In this document: one piece after another, positions 1-8,743 of the stretch
How positions within the stretch are numbered: the stretch's first letter is position 1
How the letters are laid out: each line of letters begins with the position of its first letter
Assembly: GCA_028554795.2 (NCBI GenBank)
Contig: CM068835.1
Coordinates: 28,956,311-29,020,310, forward strand
Direction: 5' to 3'
DNA length: 64,000 nt
From: Sinohyriopsis cumingii
Lineage: Eukaryota > Mollusca > Bivalvia > Unionida > Unionidae
Notes under the pieces: model-generated
What the model was told of the DNA's origin: nothing
What the model saw: the letters and a program-made list of their open reading frames with translations, nothing else
Databases searched by the model: none
Translations under genes and position numbers: made by a program

Positions 1-363
1 AGCTTGCCAAGTCCAACTGAGTTCAGAGGCAAAAAAATGTTATTTTCAAGATTCTTACTGTTTAAATTATAATGCCAATCTTGACATGCAAAGTTACTTT
101 TATATTGATACTCCATGGTAAAATATGCCAACAAGTGCGGTCCTAAGATAAACGAATCCTGCTTTTCTTTCTCTAAGAACTATTGCTTTATTTGTTTGAA
201 ATTTTTTTGTTATGTTGTTTCTGACGTCCAGAAATGGATATCGCGTCTGTCACAGTCAAAATGGCTGCATAACTGCAACAACTAATCAAACTTTAGCAAC
301 TAGGTTTGCAACGAGGCAATACAAAAAGGTTAAATTATCTACGTGAATTTCGTCTAATGAATG
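1..363. other. AT-rich spacer, nothing recognised
   Basis: No reading frame, RNA gene or repeat that I can support. It borders the microsatellite-like 3' tail of the LINE fragment that follows. Confidence 0.5.
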
Positions 364-2150
364 ATTGATTGATTGTTTTTATTTTTAACGGCGCATCAGC
401 ACTGTTAGGCTATTTAGCGCCAAACAAAATGTTATTTGTATAATCTTTTAAAAAATTATAAAAGGTCCTATATCGACCAGCGATATAAAAGAACAAATGG
501 TTGAAATTAAAAACGGTAAGATGGTATCGGTGCAAAATAAAGCTTCCCGATCAACGGGGGGTGTAAATGTTCTATGTTAATAAAAAAAGATGAAAAGGTA
601 TTAAAATGGGACGGTATATATACTGCATAAAACTGCACAAGGTGATAGCATAAAAGTTAGAGTTTAGAGTAAATATTTACGGCTTTCAGGAACTCTATAA
701 TACGAGTGATGTTTATAGTATCAAAAAGTTCTTTCATGTCATGCACAGTGTAATAACGATCGCGCGTAGGTTGCAGGTCAAAACACTCTATCATAAAGTG
801 CTTAACAGTGAATGGTTCATTGCAAGAAACACACTCTGGTGGGTCTTCACCTTTTAGTATGTGGGAGTGGGTGATATAAGTATGACCAATTCGGATTCTT
901 GCAATGACTATCTCCTCCCTACGAATGGTTCTGTAGGAAGGAGTCCATTCTCCTAGAGTTGGCTTGATTGCATGAAGTTTGTTATTTACAGCATCATTCC
1001 ATGATGCCGGCCACTTCTGACGTAAGGACTTTCTGATACAAGGTTTAAAATCAGTATACGGTATTTTAAAATCAGATGGTTCTAGAGTAAGGGCCATTTT
1101 AGCAGCGCGATCCGCTTTTTCGTTGCCTTTAATACCAATATGGCTAGGTAACCAGCAATATATTATATCGTGGGAGACACTCATCTCGGTATTTTTGACG
1201 AGTATGTTTTTCAATAATGGATTCTCCAGTTTTCTATTGTGTAGTGACTGAAGTATTGATAGTGAGTCGGAGAAGATCATACTGTTTAAAATACGTTTGC
1301 TTGCTATATGTTGCAGAGCAAGGTCTATTGCTCTGATTTCGGCTGGAAAAAATTGATGTTCCATTTGGTAAGCAAACTTGTGTTATGTGATTTCCACAAA
1401 CGAAGGTTGCAGCAGCCTTTTCCTCATCCTTTGATCCGTCGGTATATATTCTTATGTAATTTTTAAATTCGTTGAGGAGTTCTTGATAACAGTTGTGGAA
1501 GACGGAAGGGTTTGTCTCAGATTTTTTTCCATGGTGTAGCTTAAAAAGTACTTTTGGTTGTTTAAGTAGCCAGGGTGGAGTTTCGGAGATGGACGTTTTC
1601 TGAATTCTAGAGAGATCTATTTTTGTACTGTCAAGGCTGGATGATATTCTAATGCCAAAGGAAGGTATGGCGTTTGGTTTATTTTCGTACAAGGTTTTGT
1701 ATTTGGGTTGAAAAACAGTCGAAAAAGCAGGATTCAAAGAGTTTGATTTTAATTTGAGTGCATACAGTGTGGAAAGCATTTCTCTACGAAACGATAACGG
1801 TGGTTCGTTCGCTTCAGCTAGTAGGCTTTCACACGGGGATGTTTTAAATGCTCCCAAAGCCAGTCTTATTCCCTGGTGATGAATTGGATCAAGCATTTTA
1901 AGATAAGATTTTCTGGCTGATCCATACACAATGCAACCATAGTCCAGTTTGGAGCGAATAAACGTTCTATATAAATTCAGGATGACTTTTCTATCAGCAC
2001 CCCAGTCAGTGTGCGCTACTACTTTAAGTAGGTCAAGTGCTTTTAAGCATTTGGCTTTCAAGTGTTTTTAGGTGTGGACTAAAGGTCAGTTTTCTGTCGT
2101 CTATTGAAAATAAGTGCAAACCATTATTTCTTCAATAGTTCCTCAATCTG
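364..2150 (-). mobile_element. 5'-truncated RNase H-bearing LINE
   Basis: Minus-strand 3' part of a non-LTR retrotransposon. Reading from high to low coordinates it holds the C-terminal part of the reverse transcriptase region, an RNase H domain, a short 3' UTR and a tail of short ATTG-type repeats at about 364-378. RNase H-bearing LINEs include the I, Jockey-like and related clades; I cannot fix the clade. The RT core is missing, so the copy is 5'-truncated, as is usual for target-primed insertion. Coding frames are shifted near 2050 and 1365, so it is dead. Confidence 0.8.
657..2061 (-). pseudogene. LINE RT C-terminus plus RNase H, frameshifted
   Basis: Two overlapping frames together encode the end of a LINE pol protein. 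The upstream frame (2061 down to about 1365) carries the RT-thumb-like segment (WGADRK, then SKLDYGCIVYGSA) and the first RNase H aspartate in YTDGS. The downstream frame (1364 to 657) carries the other RNase H catalytic positions: the glutamate in AEIRAIDLAL, the aspartate in FSDSLS, and the late WLPSHIGIKGNEKAD motif. It ends in a Cys/His-containing tail (CVSCNEP then KHFMIEC). A frameshift near 1365 separates the first catalytic residue from the rest, so no functional RNase H can be made. Recognition is by motif order; I am confident of RNase H and fairly confident of the RT remnant. Confidence 0.8.
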
Positions 2151-2388
2151 GTGACATATAGAAAAATATTGACATTGGGACTTCTACTGACGATACTTAA
2201 GTAAGTTACAGTAGTATAAAACAGTTCAAAAGGAAAATAAAAACTGACTGGGTAAATACAAAGACCTAAACTAGCAATGTGGAGGTGGTATAAATTATAA
2301 AAACACTACTAAACTATACAATAATGAGATTACCAAGTTATTTCATCAAAAGGTAAATGATTTAACTTCATAAGATGGTGATTAGGCC

Positions 2389-2394
2389 TGCATC
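2389..2394. repeat. Element 1 target site duplication, left
   Basis: TGCATC directly abuts the first base of element 1 and is repeated perfectly at 20068-20073 after its last base. A 6-bp duplication is the known Polinton signature. Confidence 0.92.
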
Positions 2395-2408
2395 AGTAGT
2401 GAAAGGGG

Positions 2409-2803
2409 TGAGATTAGCGTCAATGGGAATTAGCATTAAAAACACTCCCTGGGCGAGATTAGCGTCAATGGAAATTTAACATTAACCAACCTGGGCAAGA
2501 TTAGCGTCAATGGAAATTTAACATGGGCAAAAAACCCTGGGTAAGATTAGCGTCAATGGAATTTAACACTGGAGAAAGGAAAAAAAAGGAAATATTGAGA
2601 TTAGCGTCAAAGGCATTCGAACAATGGAAAAAAAATATCGATTCTAGGGACAAAGGCAATTGAACATGGGGAATAGAGTTTGGGTCTGTCTAGGGACAAG
2701 GGGAATTGAACATGGGAATAGAGTTTGGGTTTGTCTAGGGACAAAGGGGAATTGAACATGTTAGAAAAAAAAACTACTTTAGGGACAAGGGGAATTGAAC
2801 ATG
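2409..2803 (+). repeat. Iterons in element 1 left TIR
   Basis: Nine units of about 43-50 bp. Five outer units have the core GATTAGCGTCAA and four inner ones the core TAGGGACAA. Both cores are followed by a shared tail resembling GGGGAATTTAACATGGG. The same array is inverted at the right end. They could be sites for a terminal or replication protein, or for the integrase (inference). Confidence 0.8.
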
Positions 2804-2880
2804 GGATTTTTTTTTTTAAAAAAAAATTTTATAAAGGGGTAGGCAATTGAAAAGTCATTCTCTTTTCGAGAAATATGGCT

Positions 2881-2896
2881 GGCCCTGAAAAGGGCC
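2881..2896 (-). terminator. Histone-type 3' stem-loop after gene A, element 1
   Basis: The minus strand reads GGCCCTTTTCAGGGCC: a 6-bp stem with a TTTC loop. It is preceded by CCAAA and followed by AGCCA, then a purine block CGAAAAGAGAATG about 12 nt on. It starts 41 nt after the gene A stop. This matches the replication-dependent histone mRNA 3' consensus, including spacing to a U7-type downstream element. Confidence 0.85.
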
Positions 2897-2937
2897 TTTG
2901 GTTTCTTCTTCTTCTTCTTCTTCTTCTTCTTCTGCTT

Positions 2938-3318
2938 CTAATTTCTTCTTTTTCGCCACCAACTTCTTATTTTCTCAGCTACACTCTTTTCCTTCTTTTT
3001 TTTCTCCTCCTCTTCTTTCTTCTCTTCCTCCTCCTCTTCTTTCTTCCTCTTCTCATTTTCTTCTTCTTTTTCAATTTTTTCATTCCATTTTCTTATTCTT
3101 ATCCTTTCCTCTTCATCCTCCTTCTCCTCCTTTATTTCCTTCATCACACCACTTATCATGTCCTTTGCTTTTCTTAAGTTGTTAATCTCCATTTTTACTC
3201 TATGCGGACTATAAGAATAGTGGTCTTCATTGAGTCGTACTAGCATTTGTTCTATCATGCCCAAATTGTCAAGGACGTCTTGCAATGTTTGAAATTTATC
3301 GAGGTGGTTCGAAGCCAT
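2938..3318 (-). CDS. Gene A: acidic/basic coiled-coil protein (element 1)
   Basis: 126 residues; family not recognised. An N-terminal amphipathic helical region (residues 1-65, including LQDVLDNLGMIEQMLVRL) leads into a highly charged Glu/Lys coiled coil (about 62-110) and a short basic tail KIRSWWRKRRN. The tail with paired tryptophans is kept in element 3 while the rest changes. It looks like a paralogue of genes B and C: same length class, a helical N-terminus, then a charged coil. ATG at 3318 follows a TATAAG motif (about 3359-3364) and a shared upstream promoter motif. The 3' end is a histone-type stem-loop. Function unknown; a scaffold or host-interaction protein is speculation. The long Leu/Ser frame on the opposite strand is a shadow of this coil. 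Confidence 0.75.
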   Translation of the reverse strand: MASNHLDKFQTLQDVLDNLGMIEQMLVRLNEDHYSYSPHRVKMEINNLRKAKDMISGVMKEIKEEKEDEEERIRIRKWNEKIEKEEENEKRKKEEEEEEKKEEEEKKKKEKSVAEKIRSWWRKRRN

Positions 3319-3358
3319 CTTCTCTGTAGAATGGTTTGAACGACGAATACTGTGGGTT

Positions 3359-3465
3359 CTTATACGAAAAGCGTGGACGTGAAGGAAAACATCCCCCTAA
3401 AACATAAAATTGATATTACCTAGATCATGACCTAACATCGTGCGGACGTGAAAGAAAACATCCCC
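3359..3465 (-). promoter_or_regulatory. Gene A promoter module, element 1
   Basis: Two near-identical 26-bp copies (3371-3396 and 3440-3465) whose minus strand reads GGGGATGTTTTCC then TTCACGTCC, about 69 bp apart. The proximal copy ends just upstream of a TATAAG box about 42 bp before the ATG. The same module precedes genes B and C in all three elements. Confidence 0.7.
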
Positions 3466-3479
3466 TACTTTTCTCATTT

Positions 3480-3800
3480 CATGTAATATACTATCCACAT
3501 AAGTGAAGCAACAATAAACTAACCCCAAATCTACTATTTACACACGCAAATCATTAAAACAAACCCAAATCTACTATCCACACAATCGTACGTGAGCTGT
3601 TACAAAACCCTAACTATACTCTCCACATACGCTAAGAAACAATAAACAAAATCCATAATCTACTATCCACACAATCGTACGTGAGCGGTTACAAAACCCA
3701 AACTATACTCTTCACATACGCTAAGAAACAATAAAGAAACCCATAATCTACCATTCACACAAACTTACGTGAGCAGTTACAAACACAAACACACAAACAC
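3480..3800. repeat. VNTR of about 85-90 bp units between genes A and B (element 1)
   Basis: Three to four degenerate units, each containing ATCTACTATCCACACAATCG, then TACGTGAGCGG, then TACGCTAAGAAACAATAAAC. Copy number differs between elements (about seven units in element 2, one or two in element 3). It lies upstream of the gene A promoter. No coding potential. Confidence 0.75.
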
Positions 3801-3852
3801 ATACACTCGCACTATGAAAAAAGAGTTAGTGTTTATATTCACACTACTCTAC

Positions 3853-3854
<2 letters not shown>

Positions 3855-3907
<53 letters not shown>
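3855..3907. repeat. (CA)n microsatellite
   Basis: About 26 uninterrupted CA units between the VNTR and the gene B stem-loop. The equivalent position in elements 2 and 3 has only CTACACATT or CTACACACATT, so the expansion is private to element 1. Confidence 0.95.
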
Positions 3908-3908
<1 letters not shown>

Positions 3909-3947
3909 TGGCAAATTGATGGTTATTTCTTTTCTAGAGTATTGGGT

Positions 3948-3963
3948 AGCCCTGAAAAGGGCT
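3948..3963 (-). terminator. Histone-type 3' stem-loop after gene B, element 1
   Basis: The minus strand reads AGCCCTTTTCAGGGCT followed by ACCCAATAC and then CTAGAAAAGAAATAACC. The outer stem pair is A-T instead of the G-C of the TIR copy, so pairing is kept by a double change. It starts 29 nt after the gene B stop. Confidence 0.87.
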
Positions 3964-3992
3964 GGTTTTTTTGGAACTTCATGGACACATAG

Positions 3993-4391
3993 TTAATGGT
4001 GGCACCTTCCAGGCCTGGCGCCACATACACATCTTGTTCCCCAGTTGCTTTTTACTTTTTTGGGGGAGAGAGCAGAGGCAGGATATGTGGTTTCAGAATC
4101 CCAATTTTCGGTTTCTGGGATTCTGAAATTTCTTCTACTTTTCTCCTTTTCCTCCTCCTCTTGTTTGTATTTTCTCTCCTCCTCTTCTTTGTATCTTCTC
4201 TCCTCTTCTTTGTATCTTCTTTCCTCCTCTTCTTTGTATCTTCTCTCCTCCTCTTCTTTATTTCTTCTTTCCTCCTCCTCTCTCATCCTTCCTTCTTCCA
4301 CAATGGCCTCCGCGGCCAGTTCGTTCAACAGGCGCCTGGCATATTCCAGATGCACATGAAGTTCCAAGAGTTTCGCCAGCCTCGTATTCAT
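3993..4391 (-). CDS. Gene B: coiled-coil protein with RRYKEEEE repeats (element 1)
   Basis: About 132 residues from the ATG at 4391; the open frame extends five codons upstream, but only from a TTG. The N-terminal helical region begins MNTRLAKLLELHVHLEYARR. It is followed by tandem heptad-like RRYKEEE units (residues about 45-85) whose number varies between copies, then a Cys-containing tail ending CVCGARPGRCHH. Family not recognised; it is probably a paralogue of A and C. A TATA box (TATAAAT at about 4446-4452) and the shared GGATGTTTTCC/CACGTCC motif lie upstream. The 3' end is a histone-type stem-loop. Function unknown. Confidence 0.75.
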   Translation of the reverse strand: MNTRLAKLLELHVHLEYARRLLNELAAEAIVEEGRMREEEERRNKEEEERRYKEEEERRYKEEERRYKEEEERKYKQEEEEKEKSRRNFRIPETENWDSETTYPASALSPKKVKSNWGTRCVCGARPGRCHH

Positions 4392-4855
4392 TCTGGTGTT
4401 GATCAATCAACAAGGGTAGCTGGACTGCCGAACGAGTTTCAATTTATACTAAAACTGCGGACGTGATGGAAAACATCCCCCTAAAAAACATAAAATTGAT
4501 CTTACCTAGATCATGACCAAAAAACAACGCGCGGACCTAAAAGAAACACTCACTCACTTTTTTATACTACCCATTCCTATTCTAAAAAATTTTTTCATTA
4601 ATCACTCCAATATACTATTCACATACGCAAAGCAATTCAATCAAACCCCCCAAATCTACTCTCCCCACACCTCAAACAGCCAAAACAAACATGATCTTAA
4701 TCTACTATCCACACCAACGTACGTGAGATGTTACAAACACAAACACACAAACACATACCCTCACACTATAAAAAAGAGTTAGTGTTTATATTCACACTAC
4801 TCTACCTACACACATTGGCAAATTGATTGTTATTTCTTTTCTAGAGTATTGGGGT
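4392..4855. promoter_or_regulatory. Intergenic region B-C with gene B promoter (element 1)
   Basis: Holds the gene B promoter: TATAAAT near 4446, a motif copy at about 4456-4481 and a degenerate second copy near 4527-4552. Degenerate relatives of the A-B VNTR follow (TACGTGAG near 4719-4727) and then the downstream element of the gene C stem-loop. No coding region. Confidence 0.6.
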
Positions 4856-4871
4856 AGCCCTGAAAAGGGCT
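4856..4871 (-). terminator. Histone-type 3' stem-loop after gene C, element 1
   Basis: The minus strand reads AGCCCTTTTCAGGGCT followed by ACCCC, then CTAGAAAAGAAATAAC. It starts 40 nt after the gene C stop codon. Confidence 0.86.
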
Positions 4872-4911
4872 GGTTTTTTTTTTGGTTTTTTTTGTTTGCT
4901 ATGGCAATCTT

Positions 4912-5262
4912 TTAGTTTCTAAGAATGCGATGTCCTCTGAGGATATACTTTCTGGCGATAGGTCTGCTTCTTCGGAAAGAGAAGAAGAACTCTTTGGTGT
5001 CGATACGACAATCGACAAAGCCTCTCTCAGGTTCAGGTTCCTGCTGCTGTTGTTGTTGTTGCTGCTGTCTCTGAAGTCTGTACTTCTCTGTCCATTCTTC
5101 TTTCTCCCTGTTCACTTGTTCTCTGAAGAGTTCTTCTATCAAGTCTTCAGTGACTTTTAGCATTCTCACATTCTCTATCTCTTCTGGCTTCGGTATCAGA
5201 CTGTGTCTGACCCTATGCAAATTCACGTAGGCTTCATTTAGCTTAGCTAGTTTGGAGCACAT
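4912..5262 (-). CDS. Gene C: coiled-coil protein with polyglutamine (element 1)
   Basis: About 116 residues from the ATG at 5262 (MCSKLAKLNEAYVNL); the eight upstream codons open only from TTG. The N-terminal helical domain resembles that of genes A and B. A coil REKEEWTEKYRLQRQ leads into a glutamine tract that differs in length and interruptions between elements 1, 2 and 3. A conserved basic/aromatic tail (FFFSFRRSRPIARK) ends RGHRILRN. The shared promoter motif lies at about 5329-5354. The element 1 copy is closer to element 3 than to element 2. Function unknown. Confidence 0.76.
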   Translation of the reverse strand: MCSKLAKLNEAYVNLHRVRHSLIPKPEEIENVRMLKVTEDLIEELFREQVNREKEEWTEKYRLQRQQQQQQQQQEPEPERGFVDCRIDTKEFFFSFRRSRPIARKYILRGHRILRN

Positions 5263-5701
5263 CTTCGTAGGAGGATGAGTCGACAATGGATGGTTAGACT
5301 GGAAACAACCCGGTTCTTAAAGTCAAAGCGCGGACGTGAAAGAAAACATCCCTCCACGGTTTTCGAGCCGCAATGTTCAATGAGTGTCATGAGAGGGATA
5401 GTAAGAAGTCAAAGAGCATGAATCAAACATTCTTATAGCCAAACAAATCACAAAGGCATTTTTTCAAAACACATCATTTTTTATTCAAAAATCACTTAAC
5501 ACTAACCAACAACTCTAACATTTTTTAACAATAATCCAACAATATAACATCAAACATTTTTTTCAATTTACACTCTACTTTAAACAGGGTTGGCAAAGTT
5601 GTGAATGAAATTGTGATTTCCACTGTTGCAAGTCATTGAGTCATGGATGGACACTACGTTTCCTAGCTTAAGACAACAAAATAAGCATACTAGTCACAAA
5701 A
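5263..5701. other. Gene C promoter and AT-rich 3' UTR of gene D (element 1)
   Basis: Contains the gene C promoter motif (about 5329-5354) with a TTTAAGAA TATA-like box. A run of A-rich sequence follows with AATAAA on the minus strand (5482-5487), a normal polyadenylation signal for the leftward capsid/protease transcript. The contrast with the stem-loops of genes A-C is notable. Confidence 0.6.
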
Positions 5702-6184
5702 TCAACGATTTACTTTCTCATCGTTTCTAGAAAAATCACGATCAAAATAAGTCACTAAATGTTCTTTTGCTGATAATAAGTGATCAATTTCGATCTCGAC
5801 TTTCTCTTTGAACTTGTCAAAGAGGGTTTTGATGTAATGGATGTCTCGAGTCGTTAATGGAGGACAGAAATGTTCACGCAAGTCTTTATACCACCAACGT
5901 AACACGTCTTTTTTAAACAGACTCCAAGCTTCGTCCAGATATTCGTTGAATTTTTCTTCTTGACTGATGTTTTGACATCCATAGTAATCATGCTTCATCC
6001 ATGTCGTAATTGTGTCTGCCAGGTATGTAGCACAGTAGGAGACCAATTGCTGTTCTTGTTCTGGCCATCTCGACTTGATCACAATGTCCTTTTCGTCTTT
6101 GTGTTGGGATTCTCCTTCCACGGTCTCCTCACATTCCATCTTCAAAGCTTCTCCACTAGGTAAAGAGGGATAACAGTCTTCCAT
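5702..6184 (-). pseudogene. Gene D fused to protease remnant (element 1)
   Basis: 160 codons. The N-terminal part (MEDCYPSLPSGEALKMECEE through the KDLREHFCPPLTT region) matches the small gene that follows the capsid gene in element 3. The last about 20 codons (KEHLVTYFD, then RNDEKVNR) match the C-terminal part of the adenain-like protease in element 3. About 400 bp containing the protease catalytic His, acidic residue and Cys are missing, so two genes have been joined by an internal deletion. The product cannot be a protease. The start at 6184 lies 5 bp from the capsid stop. Gene D itself is of unknown function. Confidence 0.75.
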
Positions 6185-6189
6185 GGCTT

Positions 6190-7432
6190 CTAGTAATCTA
6201 GAATGACTTCTCTCAAACTGTTGATTTCTATGGTATTATCGAATTCTGCATACAGGATGACGTTCAACGTTACATCATCATCACCGATTCTGTTTCCGAA
6301 CTGAATTTCCACACGAATCTGGCCGGATTTTATAGGGTGGAAATGTCCCTCGTCGCTGCCTTGGTCTGGACTGAAATCAAAAGCCCACAAAGCATAGCCT
6401 CCGTCATAATCGTCGTACGTAATGCCGTGACTGGTGTTGGTTCCTAACTGTCCCGTGGCTTCGTACAAGGACAAGTACGATCTCAAGTAATTCTTCTTCT
6501 CAAAGTCAGGTTCGAAAGGTCGGGTACACAAGGTCTTTCCATCGCGACTGACTTCAATCTTGGACACGTTGAAGTGATGAAAGTTGAAAGGATTTTTAGT
6601 GATAGCTCCGTTGAAGGCTTCATTCGAGACCATACCAAGGATCAAACGTTTGGGTAGCTGTCCTTGGAACAGATGATCTTCGATCATGGATCGCTGTCCC
6701 CTAGGTAACACTTCCACACGACGTACGTAGAGTCTGGCTTCTTGGATTTTGGTTTTGTACTCGCCAGCATCAGCCAATAAATGGAAAGCGGTACTGCTCC
6801 GATTCAGTCTCAGGCGGACATCCACCCCGTTCAGCAAATATTTTTCTTGCAACCACATGTCCAAATGCAAACGATCCATCAGTTCTAAACTTTGGTTGGG
6901 TCCTATGATTCTCTTTCTTCGTTCTACAAATCCCTCGTTGGTGGTTGTTTTTGATTTGGGGTCAGCTTCAAGACCTGTTTTATCAAATTCGCCCGCTTCG
7001 TCAGGTTCCCATAGCACGCAGGCATTGAGATGAGTGTTCTTGGCGTATATTCCGTACGTCAAGAGATTTTCCAGGTAGGCACGGTAAGGGTAAGTATCCA
7101 TGCTGCTGCTAACCAGTTTTGTTGTTCAAGTACAGGTCCACTGAGCTGAACAAGGAATGCATGAAATTGTTGACGGGAGCTACTGGCTCAGTGTCTATAG
7201 CATTTCCATCCTTATCTAGAACTTTGACTTTCAGGTACAAGTAACTGCTATTCAGATCGATGTAATCTTCGGGCTGTCCCTTGATTTCAAACTCGATGGG
7301 AGCGGAATCGGTCAATGAGGAGACGGGATGAAATTCCACCCATTGGGATTCTTGCATGGTCATCATGGTGGGGGGCATGGCAAACGGATCCAGTTCCGTC
7401 TTGTAACAGGCGCAAGACTCTCGGTGCATCAT
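6190..7432 (-). pseudogene. Major capsid protein (double jelly-roll), broken (element 1)
   Basis: Homologous throughout to the intact 437-residue capsid gene in element 2. The start is the ATG at 7432 (MMHRESCACYKTELD). Conserved blocks include SQWVEFHPVSSLTDSAPIEF, GQPEDYIDLNSSYLYLKVK, the Tyr-rich TYPYRAYLENLLTYG and LHLDMWLQEKYLLNG. These are typical of the Polinton/adintovirus capsid family, often deposited as F54H12.2-like proteins. Two lesions: one extra A near 7120 shifts the frame after DLYLNNK, and an in-frame deletion of about 90 bp removes roughly 30 residues between two RRVEV-type repeats near 6705. The virion shell protein is therefore inactive in this copy. Confidence 0.9.
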
Positions 7433-7449
7433 TTTTTTGTTGCAGTGTC

Positions 7450-7866
7450 TCAATAATCGAAAACGTCTAAGTCTCGAACGGTTCTTCTTTTCTTGGCCTT
7501 TCTAGCTTGAAGTCTGGTGAAAGGGTGTTTTCTTCGTCGTCTCTTTCTGCCTTGTCCTTGCTGAATGCTTGACTCGGTAGCGTGCAGGGCATTTATAGGT
7601 GTGTCTTGTCGGCCCAAAAGGTCTTTACCCGTTTGCAGCAAGGCATTTTTGCCTGCCCTCATGACGGCTTCTTTAGGGTTTTGTTTGTCGATGATGACAT
7701 TTTGGAGAAATTCTTTGCCTTGTGTCAGTGTCGCTTCTTTCAAGGCGTGCAATCCGCGTGTCACCATCGGTTTCAACACAGGGGCCACCGAACGAAAGGC
7801 CGATTTTAACATATCTCCTAAACCGTGTCCTCGCTGTCGTGCAACCCCTCGATACACTGGATACAT
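7450..7866 (-). CDS. Basic minor virion protein candidate (element 1)
   Basis: 138 residues, intact. An N-terminal glycine-containing amphipathic helix (GHGLGDMLKSAFRSVAPVLK, residues 13-32) is followed by a helical middle and a strongly basic C-terminal third with nuclear-localisation-like clusters (GRKRRRRKHPFTRLQARKAKKRR, given here by its key basic residues at about 105-128). It ends DLDVFDY. Position between penton and capsid genes plus composition suggest a core/minor capsid protein comparable to adenovirus pVI or pX (inference from context). It lies 17 bp before the capsid start and about 3 bp after the penton stop, so the cluster is tightly packed. The element 2 homologue has the same length. 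Confidence 0.72.
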   Translation of the reverse strand: MYPVYRGVARQRGHGLGDMLKSAFRSVAPVLKPMVTRGLHALKEATLTQGKEFLQNVIIDKQNPKEAVMRAGKNALLQTGKDLLGRQDTPINALHATESSIQQGQGRKRRRRKHPFTRLQARKAKKRRTVRDLDVFDY

Positions 7867-7869
7867 GAC

Positions 7870-8743
7870 TTACGAGTCGTGAGAGAACCGTTTTCGAAAA
7901 TGGAGTTTCACCGTGACTTTTCCTTTGGTGAATGGAATATTTTGTCCCAAATCTCCTTTTATAGCAATGTTGACCGTGTCGAAATACGACTTGCTGACAG
8001 GCAAATAATGAGGATGCACAAATTCCCGGTGGACGTGATAGGTGTTTTTACCTTCCTGGTCACTGGTCGTGGTACTATCCACTTTGAAAGAAATGACACG
8101 CAGTAACGGTACAGAGGTGTGTCCCACCACGTTATACTCCACCACATCGGAGTACACGAACATCAAATTCAGTCCTTGGTTCAGTTCTACAGGGAATCGA
8201 AAAAACTTGTAAAATTCCGTATTGCTGTATCAAATATCAAACAAGTCACGATTAAAACTGATGGACAACGTTTGGGTATCCTGAAATTTCATCAGTAAGA
8301 TACGAGCCACTTTATGGTACTCCAGGGTGACACTTTTTTTGACTCTGTTCAGGGCTTTGCCAAAGGCTAACTCGAACCTGGAAGTAATGGTGTCCACCAA
8401 AATTTTGGCCACTAAAATAAAACCCTGCCGGAATTTTCAAGGTGTAGATATTGAAGGGTGAATTGTTGGATGGTCTTGTGTCCCCTGAAAACCCGATGTC
8501 ATTCATGGCTTCTTGTAATTGTTGGTTCAGGATTTCGACCTCAAAAGTGTTTTGCTTTTCGGTGATGTTTTGGATTTGTGTAGGGTGAATCATTTCTACT
8601 AAAGCCACTTCCCAATGGGCTTCGTGATCTAACTGGATGGCTTGAGGTAATTTAGCTGTATAACAGCACAACGTGTTGTGGGGAAACACCTCCATGGAAC
8701 TGTCACTGGGTAAGGTTAAGTAAAATTGGTTTTCGTGACTCAT
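7870..8743 (-). pseudogene. Minor capsid (penton) protein, broken (element 1)
   Basis: Corresponds to the intact 302-codon gene in element 2. The N-terminus (FYLTLPSDSSMEVFPHNTL, then HWEVALVEMIHPTQ) is typical of the Polinton penton/minor capsid family. A frameshift occurs near 8410 after the GFYFSGQ block. The next piece reads to a stop near 8230, and a deletion of roughly 70 bp removes the region equivalent to the DMDMRKAMLKKNE block of element 2. The last third (NLMFVYS to FRKRFSHDS) is open. The ATG overlaps the stop of the membrane protein gene (ATGA). Not functional. Confidence 0.88.

Larger units (their letters stand above)
2395..2901 (+). repeat. Element 1 left TIR
   Basis: About 507 bp, inverted at 19555-20067 with small indels. 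From the tip inward: AGTAGTGAAAGGGGTGAG, nine spaced iterons, a poly-A/T stretch (about 2809-2833), and a histone-type stem-loop with its downstream element. The TIR therefore carries the 3' end signal for the outermost gene at each end. Confidence 0.93.

Noticed and set aside
2881..2896. Stem-loop as a bacterial-type intrinsic terminator
   Set aside because: Eukaryotic context, fixed TTTC loop, ACCCA flank and downstream purine element fit histone processing far better.
2875..3185. Long Leu/Ser/Phe-rich plus-strand open frames opposite gene A (also near 4000-4460, 23346-23661, 24626-25025 and 60521-60958)
   Set aside because: They are antisense shadows of Glu/Lys-rich coiled-coil codons. 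No plus-strand promoter or conserved start.
3371..3396. NF-kB site in GGGGATGTTTTCC
   Set aside because: Spacing does not match the 9-11 bp kappaB consensus.
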